NCBI GenBank assembly: GCA_949152435.1
Contig: OX424574.1
Coordinates: forward strand, 76,971,327-77,035,326
Length of the DNA: 64,000 bases
From: Gastracanthus pulcherrimus
Lineage: Eukaryota; Arthropoda; Insecta; Hymenoptera; Pteromalidae
Direction: 5' to 3'
Positions 22,401 to 33,065 of the stretch are shown piece after piece. The notes beneath the pieces are model-generated. The model did not search any database. It was not told the origin of the DNA and was given only the letters and a program-made list of their open reading frames with translations. A program made the translations under genes and the position numbers. Each line of letters opens with the position of its first letter. Within the stretch, counting starts at the first letter, position 1.

Positions 22401-22669
22401 TGAAACAAACTAAGAAATAAGATAAATATTTTATTGTTTTTGGATCAAACAAATTTCTTTTTTTTTTAATTTAGGCGAAAGATGAAATAATACTTTATTC
22501 ATTCGTAAAAATGGTTGAGATGGAAGCTATCTAAAATTATTGGAAAAGGGTTCACTTTTCAAATCAGCTAAACATTTTTTGAGGGCTTTTTTGGACATCT
22601 ACTTTCATATAAACTAGCAAAATATCCGTCACTCGATGTCACTCGCTTGGGTTCATATTCTTCTATTAA
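22401..22669. other. AT-rich DNA without recognised features
   Basis: A poly-T stretch near 22458-22466 and simple AT-rich sequence; no open frame or repeat that I can support. Confidence 0.3.
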
Positions 22670-22841
22670 TCATTAATGTCCTTACCAAGTTAGCCGCTTC
22701 CTTACCCGATCTCCGCCACCAGAAAATGCGGAAAAGTATTTTCTTAAAATATCCCGGAAAAAGGTGGACTGACAGAGATTTGAATCCATGCCCCTTGAGC
22801 GGCCTTTGTCGTATGCGGTACGCGTTTACCATTTGATCCAT
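22670..22841 (-). mobile_element. tRNA-derived SINE
   Basis: Read on the minus strand from 22841, the head contains an A-box-like TGGTAAACGCG about 10 bases in. About 50 bases later comes a B-box-like GATTCAAATCT, the spacing of an RNA polymerase III type 2 promoter. A body follows (CTGTCAGTCCACCTTTTTCC, then GGGATATTTTAAGAAAATAC), ending in a GGTGGCGGAGATCGGGTAAG tail. The tRNA head is decayed and does not fold into a clear clover leaf with an anticodon I can name. The body resembles insect SINE bodies I have seen, but I cannot name the family. Confidence 0.55.
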
Positions 22842-22901
22842 TTTATTTAACCCTTTAACACTGACGGTCCTTTGTTGATAAGGAGGAGTTTTTTCTGTCA
22901 A

Positions 22902-23534
22902 ACTGTGCTTAAAACGATCCCAACCTAAGAAACCATCCGCTATAGTCGCAAAAAAACATTATATAATAGACGTATCATGAATTTTCTTTTCATGAACTTT
23001 TCTGTGAGTATTGTCCCATATGTCTTTATCCAAATTAAGGCATGCCTTGAGAAGCCTGAGGCTCGCAGCTTTGCTAGAAGCTTGGCTAACAAGGTCGTGT
23101 CGAAAGCCTTGTTGTAGTCAAAGTCACAAGACTCTTGTTGATTCCTGTCCTTACGTAATCAGTGAGTTTCAATAAATTTGATAATTTGTTAAATGCAGTG
23201 TTAAACAAGAATACGTTATCCGTTTTTACCCAGCATGTTAGGATTTTGAGGATATCCTTTCCTAAAAGTACTAAGAAGGTCATTTCAATCCATATTTGAG
23301 GACCTATCGCATATACAGAGAATTTTTTCACACAAAACTTTTTATGGTATCATATAACCGTTATCTTCAGCTTCAATTTTCATATTAAATCGTCTATAAA
23401 CAATTATTCATTGACAAAATATTACAGATTTAAATTCCAATATTGTTGCTACTAAAAAGTGAACTAGACATAGAATTCTTATAACGAAGAGAAAGAAGCA
23501 CCTTAAAACCACGAAGCCTAAGAAATAATACAAA
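22902..23534. other. Unassigned DNA
   Basis: Nothing recognised. A minus-strand frame of 81 codons at 23086-23331 has no known domain. The plus strand near 23490-23530 reads as a lysine-rich string ending in a stop. I considered it as the missing INTS3 terminal exon but it lacks an acceptor and the expected acidic end. Confidence 0.3.
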
Positions 23535-23580
23535 AAATCCATAAACCCAAAAACACAAATCCCAATAACCCATCAACCCA
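23535..23580. repeat. Small island of the CCCATAAACCC minisatellite
   Basis: The bases CCATAAACCCAAAAACACAA and CCCATCAACCCA reproduce the 15-bp unit of the large minisatellite that begins 1.7 kb downstream, separated by the TTAA MITE and unique sequence. Confidence 0.6.
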
Positions 23581-23917
23581 TTGTGACATGGCATTTAGCT
23601 GGGGGAGGGTGGTTATTAGTTTATTTCTTTAATCGACGAACCAAATCTACTAATCAATTAGAACTATTTATTTATTTACCCCCTCCTTCAGCAAAACCTC
23701 ACGTCACAAAATGCAAGACGCAGGAGCGCCTTGCTTCAATTCCGATATCACGTATCGCAAAATTGCAGCTCTTTTTCTGTTTCATGCAGTCGGCTAACTA
23801 AAGTTTCTCCTATGGGCACTCATCGGACCGCCGGAGAGGTCGTAGGATATTACCTTGTACGTACTTTCTCAGGAAACGTCTGCATTGTCTCGTGACCGGC
23901 CGGAAATATAATGTTAA

Positions 23918-24641
23918 GGGAGCTGGCCTGGGCTGGGTTAAACCCAAGAAATGACTTTTTTTACTAGCCCAGAAAACTTTTTATATTTAAAATTATTCTA
24001 AAAATTTATACTATCAAATCACAATAGTATCTTAAATTTTACCGCTATAAAACCTCAAAATCTTGATCGTACACGTCACAACAAATCATTATTTTCAATA
24101 CCATATTTTTTAAAGGAACTTTGTTCCTAATACGTTTCTAGGTGACATGATGAACGAACCTTTTTTTTTTCGATGGTTATTCGACTTCTTTTAACATGAA
24201 TTACAAAAAGAGCGGATTACTCTTGGGTTAAAATTAATTTTATTATTTTTTTCGTAAATCCTGTTGATTTTAAAATTTTGTTTCTTAATATTTTAAAAAA
24301 ATTGATTGGATATACGAAAAAGAATAATAAAAAGAAAAAGTGCTCTGCTCATTTTGTAATACATATCAAAAGGAGTCGACTAACGATGGAAAAGAAATTT
24401 GCGTTCATCATGTGACCTAGAATCATGAGGAACAAAGTTCCTCTAATAAATATGGTATTAAAAATAGTGATTTATTGCGTCGAGTAGGATCAAGATTTTA
24501 AGATTCTATAGCGGTAAAATTTAAGATATTATTAAGTATTGATAGCATAAATATTTTCAGAATGATTGCTGTTATACATAAGAATTTTTCTGGACATGTA
24601 CAAAAGAAATATTTTTTTGGGCTTAACTCAGGCGTGCCCCC
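23918..24641. mobile_element. TTAA-flanked palindromic MITE, copy 1 (724 bp)
   Basis: Bounded by TTAA at 23914-23917 and 24642-24645. Ends read GGGAGCTGGCCTGGGCTGGG and, in reverse complement, GGGGGCACGCCTGAGTTAAG. The arms are long inverted repeats (for example AAAATTTAAGATATTATTAA against AATAGTATCTTAAATTTTAC). The centre carries AAAAGAATAATAAAAAGAAA. The same family occurs at 53061-53485 and 58368-60288. No coding capacity. TTAA duplications are used by piggyBac and Kolobok elements, and the shared window context favours Kolobok, which is inference. Confidence 0.85.
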
Positions 24642-24645
24642 TTAA

Positions 24646-25068
24646 GCAAGAACACAGGATCCAGGAATTTATTATTTATATTTCTTACTGCAGGTTAATT
24701 TCGCCTGCCGTCACCATTTATTAACTACTAACTTATCATTAACTGTACAATAAATTTCGTGCGCTGTACCGCATAGAACATTCTCCTCCTTACTCTTGTC
24801 GCCGACTTCTTTGCCCATGATCCGACACCGCGCTGCTGTACTCAATCATGCGCTCCGGGCCTCGCCGATGCCGTGTGGCCCTTCTCCATCCTCACAGTGC
24901 CGTTGCATTATATATGCATTACACTTCGTCGGTGTCGCGTGGCTCTATCTTTTCTGCTGAACGTTATGCGAAAGTCGTCATAACCGCTGCCGAAAATTTC
25001 TTAGATAGGCATTCGCTATGCGCGCAATATGCTGCTGCCGAGGCGCACGGAGAGAGTGAGAGAGCAAC

Positions 25069-25101
<33 letters not shown>

Positions 25102-25321
25102 GAGAGAGAGTCCGAGCCGGTGTCGCGCGCTCCTACCCCTTGTGTTTCCTATAGGCTCGCTCATCGTTTGCATTGTGTCGTGTTTGTTTTTCTCTCTCTT
25201 TCTCTCTCTATCTCTATATGTCGCGTGATTGTCCTGTTCTGGCTCCGGTCAGCTAGCGATACCTTTAGGTTTACATTTAGGTTTCACACATAATTAGACT
25301 CCGCGCAGAGTAATTTTCCTG
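24646..25321. other. GC-rich island with (GA)n run
   Basis: A GC-rich stretch from about 24780 to 25180 contains GA-repeat runs (25064-25111) and CT runs (25190-25215). A 126-codon plus-strand frame at 24848-25228 crosses both runs. Its middle part is an RERERER/ESE repeat from GAGA, so I do not call it a gene. The layout resembles 21900-22200. Confidence 0.35.
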
Positions 25322-28300
25322 TCACAACGTAAACCCAACACTCATAAACCCATAAACCAATAAACCATAAACCCATAAAACCAAAACCAATAAAACGAAA
25401 TCCCATAAACCCAAATCCCCGAAACCCAAATTCCATAAACCCACAAACCCTAAGCCCAAAATCTATACACCATAAACCCAAAACACAAACCTAGAACCTA
25501 TAATCCAAAAACTCATAAATCCAAAATCCATAAATGCATAAACTGAAAACCTATAAACTCGTAAACCCAAAACTCATACAGCCATAAACCCATAAACCCA
25601 AAACTCATAAGCTTGGCAACACATAATCTCAAAACCCATAAACCCAAAACCTATAAACCGAAATACCAAAACCTATAAACCCAATACCACACAAATCAAA
25701 AACCAATAAACCCAAAACCTATAAACCCATAAACCCATAGAACGAAAATCCATACACCCATAAACCCTTAACCGGTTACCCAAAACAGTTAAACACAAAA
25801 CCCATAAACCCATAAACCCAGAACCCATAAGCCCAAAACCCATCAGACAAAAACCCATAAACCCAAAAACCATAAATGCAGAACCCATAAACTCCAAACC
25901 CGTAAACCAAAAACTCAAAAGCCCAAAACCCATAAACCCAAAACGCATGTACCCATAAACCCAAAACCCAGAAACCCATACACCGAAAATCCATACACCC
26001 TAAACCAATACCCATAAATACAAAACACATAAACCCAAAACCCTTAAACCGAAAATCCAAAACCCATAAACACAAAACCGATAAACCTGTAAAACTAAAT
26101 TCCATAAAACCAAAATCTATAAACCCAAAACCCATACACCCGTAAACCCATAAGGCCAACACCTATAAACCCAAAACCCATAAAAATAAATTCCATAATC
26201 CGAAAACCCGTATACCTATAGAACCCAAATCTATATACCTTAAAGCCACAAACACTTAACTGATATACCCATATCCCCATAAACAGAAAACCCATCATCC
26301 CAAAACCCATGAACCCAAAACCCATAATCCCAAAACCCATAAACCTAAAACCCTTTAACAAAAAACCCATAAAACCAAAACCCAGAAACACATAAACCTA
26401 AAACCCAGAAACACATAAACCCAAAATCCATAAGACAAAAATCGAAGAAACCGAAACCCAAAACCCATAAGCCTAAAACCATAAAACCATAAACAAATAG
26501 AACGAAATTCATGAACCCTAAACCCATAAACCATTAACCGGTATACCCAAAACCGTTAAACCAAGTCTATAAACTCAAAGCCCACAAAACCATTAATCTA
26601 CAACCCATAAGCCCAGAACTCATAAACCCAAAACCCATGAACCCAAGACCCATAAACCCAAACCTCAGAAACCCGTAATCAGACAAACCCATACACCCAA
26701 AACCCATAAACCCAATACCCATATACCCATATACCCAAAACTTATAAACCCAAAACTATAAAACCAGAACCCATAAGCCAAAAACCATAAACCCAATATC
26801 CCAAAACCCATAAACCCCAAACCCATAAACCCCACACCCATAAATCCCAAACCCATAAACCCCAAACCCATAAACCCCAAACACATAAACCCCAAACCCA
26901 TAAACCCCAAACAGATAAACCCCAAACCCATAAACCCCAAATCCATACACCCCAAACCAATAAACCCATAAAACCAAAATCAATAAACCGAAAACCCATA
27001 AACCCAAAATCCATAAGCCCAAATCCCCTAAACTCAAGCGCCATAAAACCAAAACCAATAAACCGAAAACCCATAAACCCAAAATCCATAAGCCCAAATC
27101 CCCTAAACTCAAGCCCCATAAAACCAAATCCCATACACCCACAAACCCTCAGCCCAAACCCCATAAACCATAAACCATAAACCTAAAACACATAAACCCA
27201 GAACTCCTAATCCAAAAACTCAAAAATCGAGAATCCATAATTAAATAAACCCGAACACATAATCCATAAACACAAAAATCGAAAATCCATAAATAAATAA
27301 ACCCAAAACCGATAAACTTGTAAACGCAAAAGTCATAGAGCCATAATGCCATAATCCCAAAACCTATAAACTTAGCAAAACAAAATCTCAAAACCCATAA
27401 ACCCAAAATCCATAAATTCAAACTCCGTAAACCGAAAACCCATAAACCCAAAACTAAAAAAACCCAAAACCTATAATCCCCAAACCCATAAACCCAAAAC
27501 CCTTAAATCGAATACACATAACTGATAAACCGAAAGCCCCAGAAATCAAAAGCACATAAACCCAAAACGCATGAACTTAAAAACCATAGACTTATAATCC
27601 GAAAACCCAAAACCTATAAACCCACAGAACGAAAATCCATAAACCCTAAACCCATAAACCCTTAACCGGGATACCCAAAACAGTTAAACTCAAAACCCAT
27701 AAACCCAAATGCCATAAACTAAGAACCCATAAGCCCATAAAACAAAAGCCTATAATCCCAAAACCCATAAACCCAAATCCGATAAATTCAATAACCCAGA
27801 AAATAAACACCCATAATCCCAAAACCCATAAACCAAAAAACCATACACCCATAATCTCGATACCCAAAACCTATAAACCCATAAACCCATAAATCAAAAA
27901 CACGTAAACCCAAAACACATAAACCCATAAACCCAAAACCCATAAGCGCATCAGCCCAAAACCCATAAACCCAAATCCGGTAAACCCAGTAACCCCTAAA
28001 GTAGAAACCCATAAACTCAAAAACCATAATACCCATAAATACAAAACCTATATATCCTAACCTAAAACAAATAGAACGAAATCCATAAACCCTAAACCCA
28101 TAAACCTTTAACCGGTATACCCAGAATAGTAATAAACCCAAAACCGATAATCTCAAAGCCCACAAACCCAAGGCCCATAAACCTATGGAACCCAAATCCT
28201 TATACCTTAAACCCTTAACTGGTATATCCAAATCCCCATAAACAGAAAACCCATACACGCAAAATCCAGAAACCCGAAACTCATAAACCGATTAACCCAA

Positions 28301-28975
28301 AACCCATAAATCCAAAACATATATAACCGAAACCCGTTAACCCAAAACCCAGAAACCCTTAAACCCATAAACCCAAAACCCTGAACCACGAAACTTCTAA
28401 ACCCACAGCTCATAATCCTGTAACAAATAAATCCAAAACCTATATTTCCGAAACCCATAAACCGAGAACCCAATAACCCATAAAACCAAAACCCATAAAC
28501 CCATAACCCATAGACTCAAAAACCATAAACACATAAACCCAAAATCCGTACCCAAACCGCATATACCCAAAACGCTTAAACCGAAAACCAATAAACCCAT
28601 CAACACATAAACCCTAAAGCCATAATCCCATAAAGTCATAAACCCATAAACCCAAAACCCATAAACCCAACACCCATAAACCCAAAACCCATAAACCCAA
28701 AACCCATAAACCCAAAACCCATAAATCCAAATCGCATAAGCCCATAAACCCAAAAACCATAAAGCCAGAACCCATAAAACCATAATCGAAAAACCCCTAA
28801 ACCTAAACTCCATAAAGCGATGACCCATAAACCGAAAATCCAGAAATTCTTATACCCAAAACACCTAAACCCATAAACCCAAAATCCTGAAAACCCTAAA
28901 CCCCTAAATTCGAAACACATAATCCCAAAACCTTTAAATCCTAAACGTATATACCCGCACCCATAAACCCATAAT
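25322..28975. repeat. Degenerate 15-bp minisatellite, G-rich minus strand
   Basis: About 3.65 kb of CCCATAAACCCAAAA-type units, 13-15 bp each, with frequent variants (CCGTAAAC, AACCGATAA). A regular stretch at 26790-26960 uses CCCATAAACCCCAAA. A 75-bp duplication occupies about 26983-27120. A longer motif (AGAACGAAAATCCATA, then TTAACCGGTATACCCA) recurs at about 25740, 26500, 27620 and 28070, with weaker copies near 26220 and 28185, revealing an older higher-order unit. The minus strand is rich in GGG runs separated by 4-5 bases. Open minus-strand frames of up to 156 codons encode G-F-M/W-V-Y-G repeats, only because 15 is divisible by three. The block is interrupted by a transposon at 28976 and resumes at 34252. 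Confidence 0.95.
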
Positions 28976-30213
28976 AGTACAGTCAAATTAGACTCAAAAC
29001 GATAAATTTTTATCAATAATCCCAATGACATCGGTTAAGGGCTTAAATTGTTCGGAAGTGTCTAGAATGATAATCTGAAGACGTGAACAATGGATCCCGT
29101 AAGCTTTATAAACAATTAACAATTAAAGTTGGATTTCTGCACTTTTTTTCTTATTTCGCTCTGTATCTTGGAAAGTATTGATTTTAGAGGAAAAAGTTAT
29201 TAAAAAAAGTTGGTCGTTATTAAATTTTCTATAAAAAAGTCAGCGTGGGCACATTTCTATCTATTATAGTTTCTTTGCAAATTACAAAAGAACGCTAAAT
29301 TCGTGAAAATTGAAAATTGTTTATAACTTTTGAGAAGATTAATATTTTTCAATCATATTTCAGAAAAATATAGTACTCAAGTAATAGAAATAGCATGCAA
29401 AATTTCAAATCTCTATTTTTTTCACGGTACTGGCAAATGTTAAAAAATCAGTTAGTTTAGTCGCCCTTGTTCATACGCAATCTAGAAGAGTTATATTTTA
29501 ATAAACTTTTTCGAGAACTGCAATATTTTAATTAGGGGCTCTCTGGGATGTAAATGTTTATAAAACGCTTAATTAACTTTTTATGTAGGAGACAATTCGT
29601 TTTTCTACGAGCATTAGGAGCCAAGATACATTTTTTTTATAATAAGCCATTGCTCAGTACACAAATGAGATATTGCAAATTTTCAAATTTGCTGCTACAG
29701 TTGAAAACTTATACCTTTAGGATAACTGCCACTCGTAACTCTAAAATCAATTTTTAACTACAAATTCAATGTCGGAAAGCAATGACCGCTCAACGGCGGC
29801 CGATCAGCAGCGCGGGAGACGGAGTGGGGGCACCGCCGCGCGCTCGAGTCTGAAAGCTGACAAACTTACTTCAAATCGTAGCGCTCGGAAAAAATTGCCG
29901 TAAATCGGTCAATTTTTATCGTATCTTGCTGTTTTATTTTTTAATTTGGGGTAGCGCGAGTAAAAAATAACATTGGTGTCATTACTTTTAGTCAGTTAAT
30001 TTATTTAAACCTTTAAAATGTAATAAAATTCATTTTATCATTTTTTCCTGCATCAGAATCGCTTTTTACATTACATTAAGAAAGTTTCGCGACTATTTAC
30101 ACATTCTTTTAATTATATTATTCATTTACTTTTGAAGATTCCTATTTTTACTTTTATTCTCTGGAAAAAATTCAACTCAATCGTATTTCAAGTAGCGACG
30201 GTGACAATTCAAA
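28976..30213 (+). repeat. Left terminal inverted repeat of the 5.3-kb element
   Basis: Shares its whole length with the reverse complement of 33066-34251. Landmarks include CCAATGACATCGGTTAAGGG near the end, TGAAGACGTGAACAATGGAT, and a GC-rich segment CGGCGGCCGATCAGCAGCGC near 29793-29815. Confidence 0.9.
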
Positions 30214-30339
30214 TTTAAAGGTTCAGAAGCATTGATGATCTCGACAACAATATAACTGTGTGGAACAACGTAGACGTCATAAAATTTTATTATGTCTCCT
30301 AAAATCTGGAAACTTAATAATTAGTCTAGGTGACGCGCT

Positions 30340-30415
30340 GGCGGGCTCCACCCATAAATTTCCCTATAGTAGTATGGAGGTATTTATAGGTGGAGCCCGT
30401 CGCCGTAGTACTACG
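30340..30415. repeat. Imperfect hairpin near the 5' end of the CXC gene
   Basis: GGGCTCCACCCATAAAT is mirrored by ATTTATAGGTGGAGCCC across a 25-bp loop. It lies about 70 bp upstream of the probable transcript start region of the element's gene. Role unknown. Confidence 0.55.
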
Positions 30416-30559
30416 TACGTACCTGAAAGGTGATTTCTACGAATAAAACAGTTGCTATGGTGGGGGTAAAAGGGACGGCAGGTAGAAATTCGAGCGTCAG
30501 GATACAAAGCCTCGAACAGTAAGATTTAGCAGTTGCGAAGTAGCATCGGTGCAGAGCAC

Positions 30560-31710
30560 AGCGAATTTTTGCTTGTGAGTGATTTTTGAATATTTGTGAA
30601 TACGGTGAATTTTTGGATGTGAATATTTTCTGATTATTGTGAATCTATTGCAAACTGTTGTTTCTAATGCATCAGTATTATTAGTGTTTTCTACGTGTTA
30701 GGTAAGTGTTAATGATTTGAAGTACTCTTAATTATTAAATAATAAATTATATTTTATATTTTAATGAATAGTTGGCATTACGTTTATTCAAATAAATTTT
30801 TGCGAATTGAGAGAATAGTAATGGATTGAAGTGATGTTAACTATTAATAGTAAAATATAATACAGTAATTTTAAACAGTAGCTTTGATATTTATAAATTA
30901 AATATCATGGTACATTTAAAGTTGTTTTAATCATTTTAGTTATTTTAAAGTGCATTATTTTTCTAATTTTAAAATAGTTGAATAATACATGTAATTTTTC
31001 ATTTACATTTTTTATTGCAATGTAATTGTTTGTATTATTTCAGATTACGTTGCATCCTCATGTTCACCTCTACGTGCTTACTTTGTGATGAAAATATATT
31101 GGAGGGCCAACGATCAAAAACGTTTGGTAATACAATAATCAAACGATTATATTCAAATCAAAATAAAGACATGTCTTTGAATGCGTTGCGATATTTACTG
31201 TTTAAGAAATCATCGATCAAATCGTCTTTTACCTCCAACTGAAGGGGCGAGTGCCGAACATTCCAATAGAACGCACTTACAAATCCAGCAGTGGCTTGGT
31301 AATTCGAAAGATCCGTTAAAGTGGGGCTGGAAAGTTACTACTGGAGGCTTAAGGCCTACATATACAACTGCAAGTCTGATTCCTACAAATTTATTGGAAT
31401 ATATATCATGCAAGTGCGAAACGGGCTGTAAGAGCATGACTTGTAGTTGTAGAAAACATGGCCTTCCTTGCTCTGATATTTGCCACAATTGTCATGGACA
31501 ATATTGCTCCAACATAGAGGAAGTAACTGTAGAGATAGAAGATGAAACAGTAAGCAACGATATTAATGATGAAAATGAAGAAAACAAAAATGAATCTACG
31601 CAAGAGAACAAAAGACAGCGATTAGATTGATTATTTTATTTACTGTAATTATTTTTAATGTACGATTATTATTTTTAATGTAAAATATGAAAAATGTTTG
31701 TAAAAATAAA
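30560..31710 (+). pseudogene. Internally deleted CXC-domain transposon protein gene
   Basis: A short non-coding exon appears to end with a GTAAGTG donor at 30702, and an acceptor TTATTTCAG lies at 31035-31043. Translation could begin at ATG 31060 (MFTSTCLLCDENI) and runs to NALRYLLFKKSSI. The reading frame then shifts and resumes as LLPPTEGASAEHS, HLQIQQWLGN, DPLKWGW and a cysteine cluster (CKCETGC, CSCRKHGLPC, CHNCHGQYCSN) before an acidic tail and stop at 31628-31630. AATAAA follows at 31705. The C-terminal order is that of a widespread insect repeat-associated family with a Tesmin/TSO1-like CXC motif, whose full proteins are much longer. The N-terminal exon joined directly to the last segment implies a deletion of the middle, and the frameshift a dead product. 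Confidence 0.65.
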
Positions 31711-31770
31711 TGATAACGATACTTTGATGACATCAATCTTATTTAATGGATACTCCTGACCCTTAATATA

Positions 31771-33063
31771 CGAGGGTAGTTCAATAAGTCTTTAGAATAA
31801 AGTATAAAAACAATTTTTTTTGGGTAAATTTTTTTTTATTTTTCAACATAATCTCCTTGGAGCTCTATACACTTGGTCAATAGCTTTTTAAGTTTTTTCA
31901 ATCCTTCAGAAAAGTGCGTTTTCGGAAGTTCCTCAAAATAAGCACTTACAGAGGCAATGACGTCTTCGTTGTCCGTAAATCTCTGTCCACCGAGCCATTT
32001 TTTCAAGTTTGGAAATAAGAAAAAGTCACTGGGGGCTAAATCTGGTGAATACGGTGGGTGTTCGACCAATTCGAATTTTAGTTCTTCAATTTTAGCCATT
32101 GAAACGAAGCATGTGTGAACTCGGGCGTTGTCGTGATGAAAGAGAATTTTTTTTCTCGCCAAATGTGGTCGTTTTTTTTTAATTTCTTCTTTCAGCTGCT
32201 CTAATAATGATGCATAATACTCACCAGTAATTGTTTTACCCTTTTCCAAGTAGTCAATAAGTATAATTCCACGTGCATCCCAAAAAACTGTAGCCATAAC
32301 CTTACCAGCTGACTTTACGGTCTTTGCCTTCTTTGGAGCTGGTTCGCCTGTGGAAATCCACTGTTTGGATTGTTCCTTTGTCTCAGGAGTGTACTGGTGT
32401 ATCCATGTTTCATCCACAGTCACAAATCGACGAAAAAATTCCTCAGGATTCCGACTTATGCGCGCCAAAAGAGCCTCAGAGGCGACCACTCTATTGCGTT
32501 TATTCTCAGCTGAGAGCAAACGCGGCACCCATCTTGCCGATAGCTTTTTCATGCCTAATTTTTCATGTAGAATTGAAACAACTGCACCTATAGATATCCT
32601 TGTGGTCTCAGCTAACTCACGCACTTTTAATCTTCTATCCTTCAACACCATATCGTGGATTTTATTGATGATTTCGGGAGTAGTTGCTTCTACGGGCCTT
32701 CCTGAACGTGGTTCGTCACTTATTGATGTACGACCACGCTTAAATTCGTTTACCCAGTTATAAACCGTTGCTAAGGCAGGGGCAGATGTGCCATGAACTG
32801 AGTCCAATTCATTTTTTATCTCATATGGAGTTAAACCCTTTAAATGAAAATGTTTAATTACCGCTCTGAACTCGTTTTTTTCCATTTTTCTTAACAAGCA
32901 TTTTTTTTTTTTCAATTGGTTATAAAAACACGTAAACTCAGAAGATGTGGACTGTGACTGCACCATATATCTAGTCGGGAGTGGTGCTGACTGAAAACAG
33001 ATGATTTGGAGCGATTCGCGCGCCATCTGTTGGTCATTCTAAAGACTTATTGAACTACCCTCG
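31771..33063 (-). mobile_element. Mariner-family transposon, apparently intact
   Basis: The element is 1,293 bp, flanked by TA (31769-31770 and 33064-33065). Both ends read CGAGGGTAGTTCAATAAGTC followed by TTTAGAAT, giving inverted repeats of about 28 bp. Size, TA duplication and one gene are typical of mariner. It sits inside the 5.3-kb element, beside its right inverted repeat, so it is the younger insertion. Confidence 0.97.
31836..32885 (-). CDS. Mariner transposase, intact 349 codons
   Basis: Cut-and-paste transposase that binds the 28-bp ends and inserts at TA. I chose the ATG at 32885, giving MEKNEFRAVIKHF, because the usual mariner protein is about 345-350 residues; an in-frame upstream ATG at 33026 would add 47 atypical residues. 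The first 110 residues hold two helix-turn-helix segments (GLTPYEIKNEL; ATVYNWVNEFKRG). A linker with GRPVE follows, then the catalytic domain with VDETWIH, HHDNARVH and YSPDLAPSDFFLF. The second and third aspartates are separated by 34 residues, the DD34D signature of mariner. A KKWLGGQRF segment follows. No stop or frameshift is seen, so activity is possible. Minus strand relative to the window. Confidence 0.95.
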   Translation of the reverse strand: MEKNEFRAVIKHFHLKGLTPYEIKNELDSVHGTSAPALATVYNWVNEFKRGRTSISDEPRSGRPVEATTPEIINKIHDMVLKDRRLKVRELAETTRISIGAVVSILHEKLGMKKLSARWVPRLLSAENKRNRVVASEALLARISRNPEEFFRRFVTVDETWIHQYTPETKEQSKQWISTGEPAPKKAKTVKSAGKVMATVFWDARGIILIDYLEKGKTITGEYYASLLEQLKEEIKKKRPHLARKKILFHHDNARVHTCFVSMAKIEELKFELVEHPPYSPDLAPSDFFLFPNLKKWLGGQRFTDNEDVIASVSAYFEELPKTHFSEGLKKLKKLLTKCIELQGDYVEK

Positions 33064-33065
33064 TA

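Noticed and set aside
23475..23530. Lysine-rich segment (TKRKKHLKTTKPKK, then stop) as the last INTS3 exon
   Set aside because: No pyrimidine-AG acceptor in the right phase, and the acidic serine-aspartate end typical of INTS3 is missing.
24848..25228. 126-codon frame as a gene
   Set aside because: Its centre is ERERERER from (GA)n and its end is SLSLSL from (CT)n.
25322..28975. Telomeric repeat of the chromosome
   Set aside because: The unit is 15 bp and degenerate, it is not TTAGG, and unique DNA and a transposon follow on both sides. I keep only the observation that it is telomere-like in composition.
29554..29757. 67-codon frame, identical to one at 33480-33683 on the other strand
   Set aside because: It lies in the inverted repeats and is identical only because the arms are. 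There is no domain, and it does not extend outside the arms.
32324..32763. Plus-strand open frames of 89 and 137 codons
   Set aside because: They are antisense to the intact mariner transposase and have no domain of their own.
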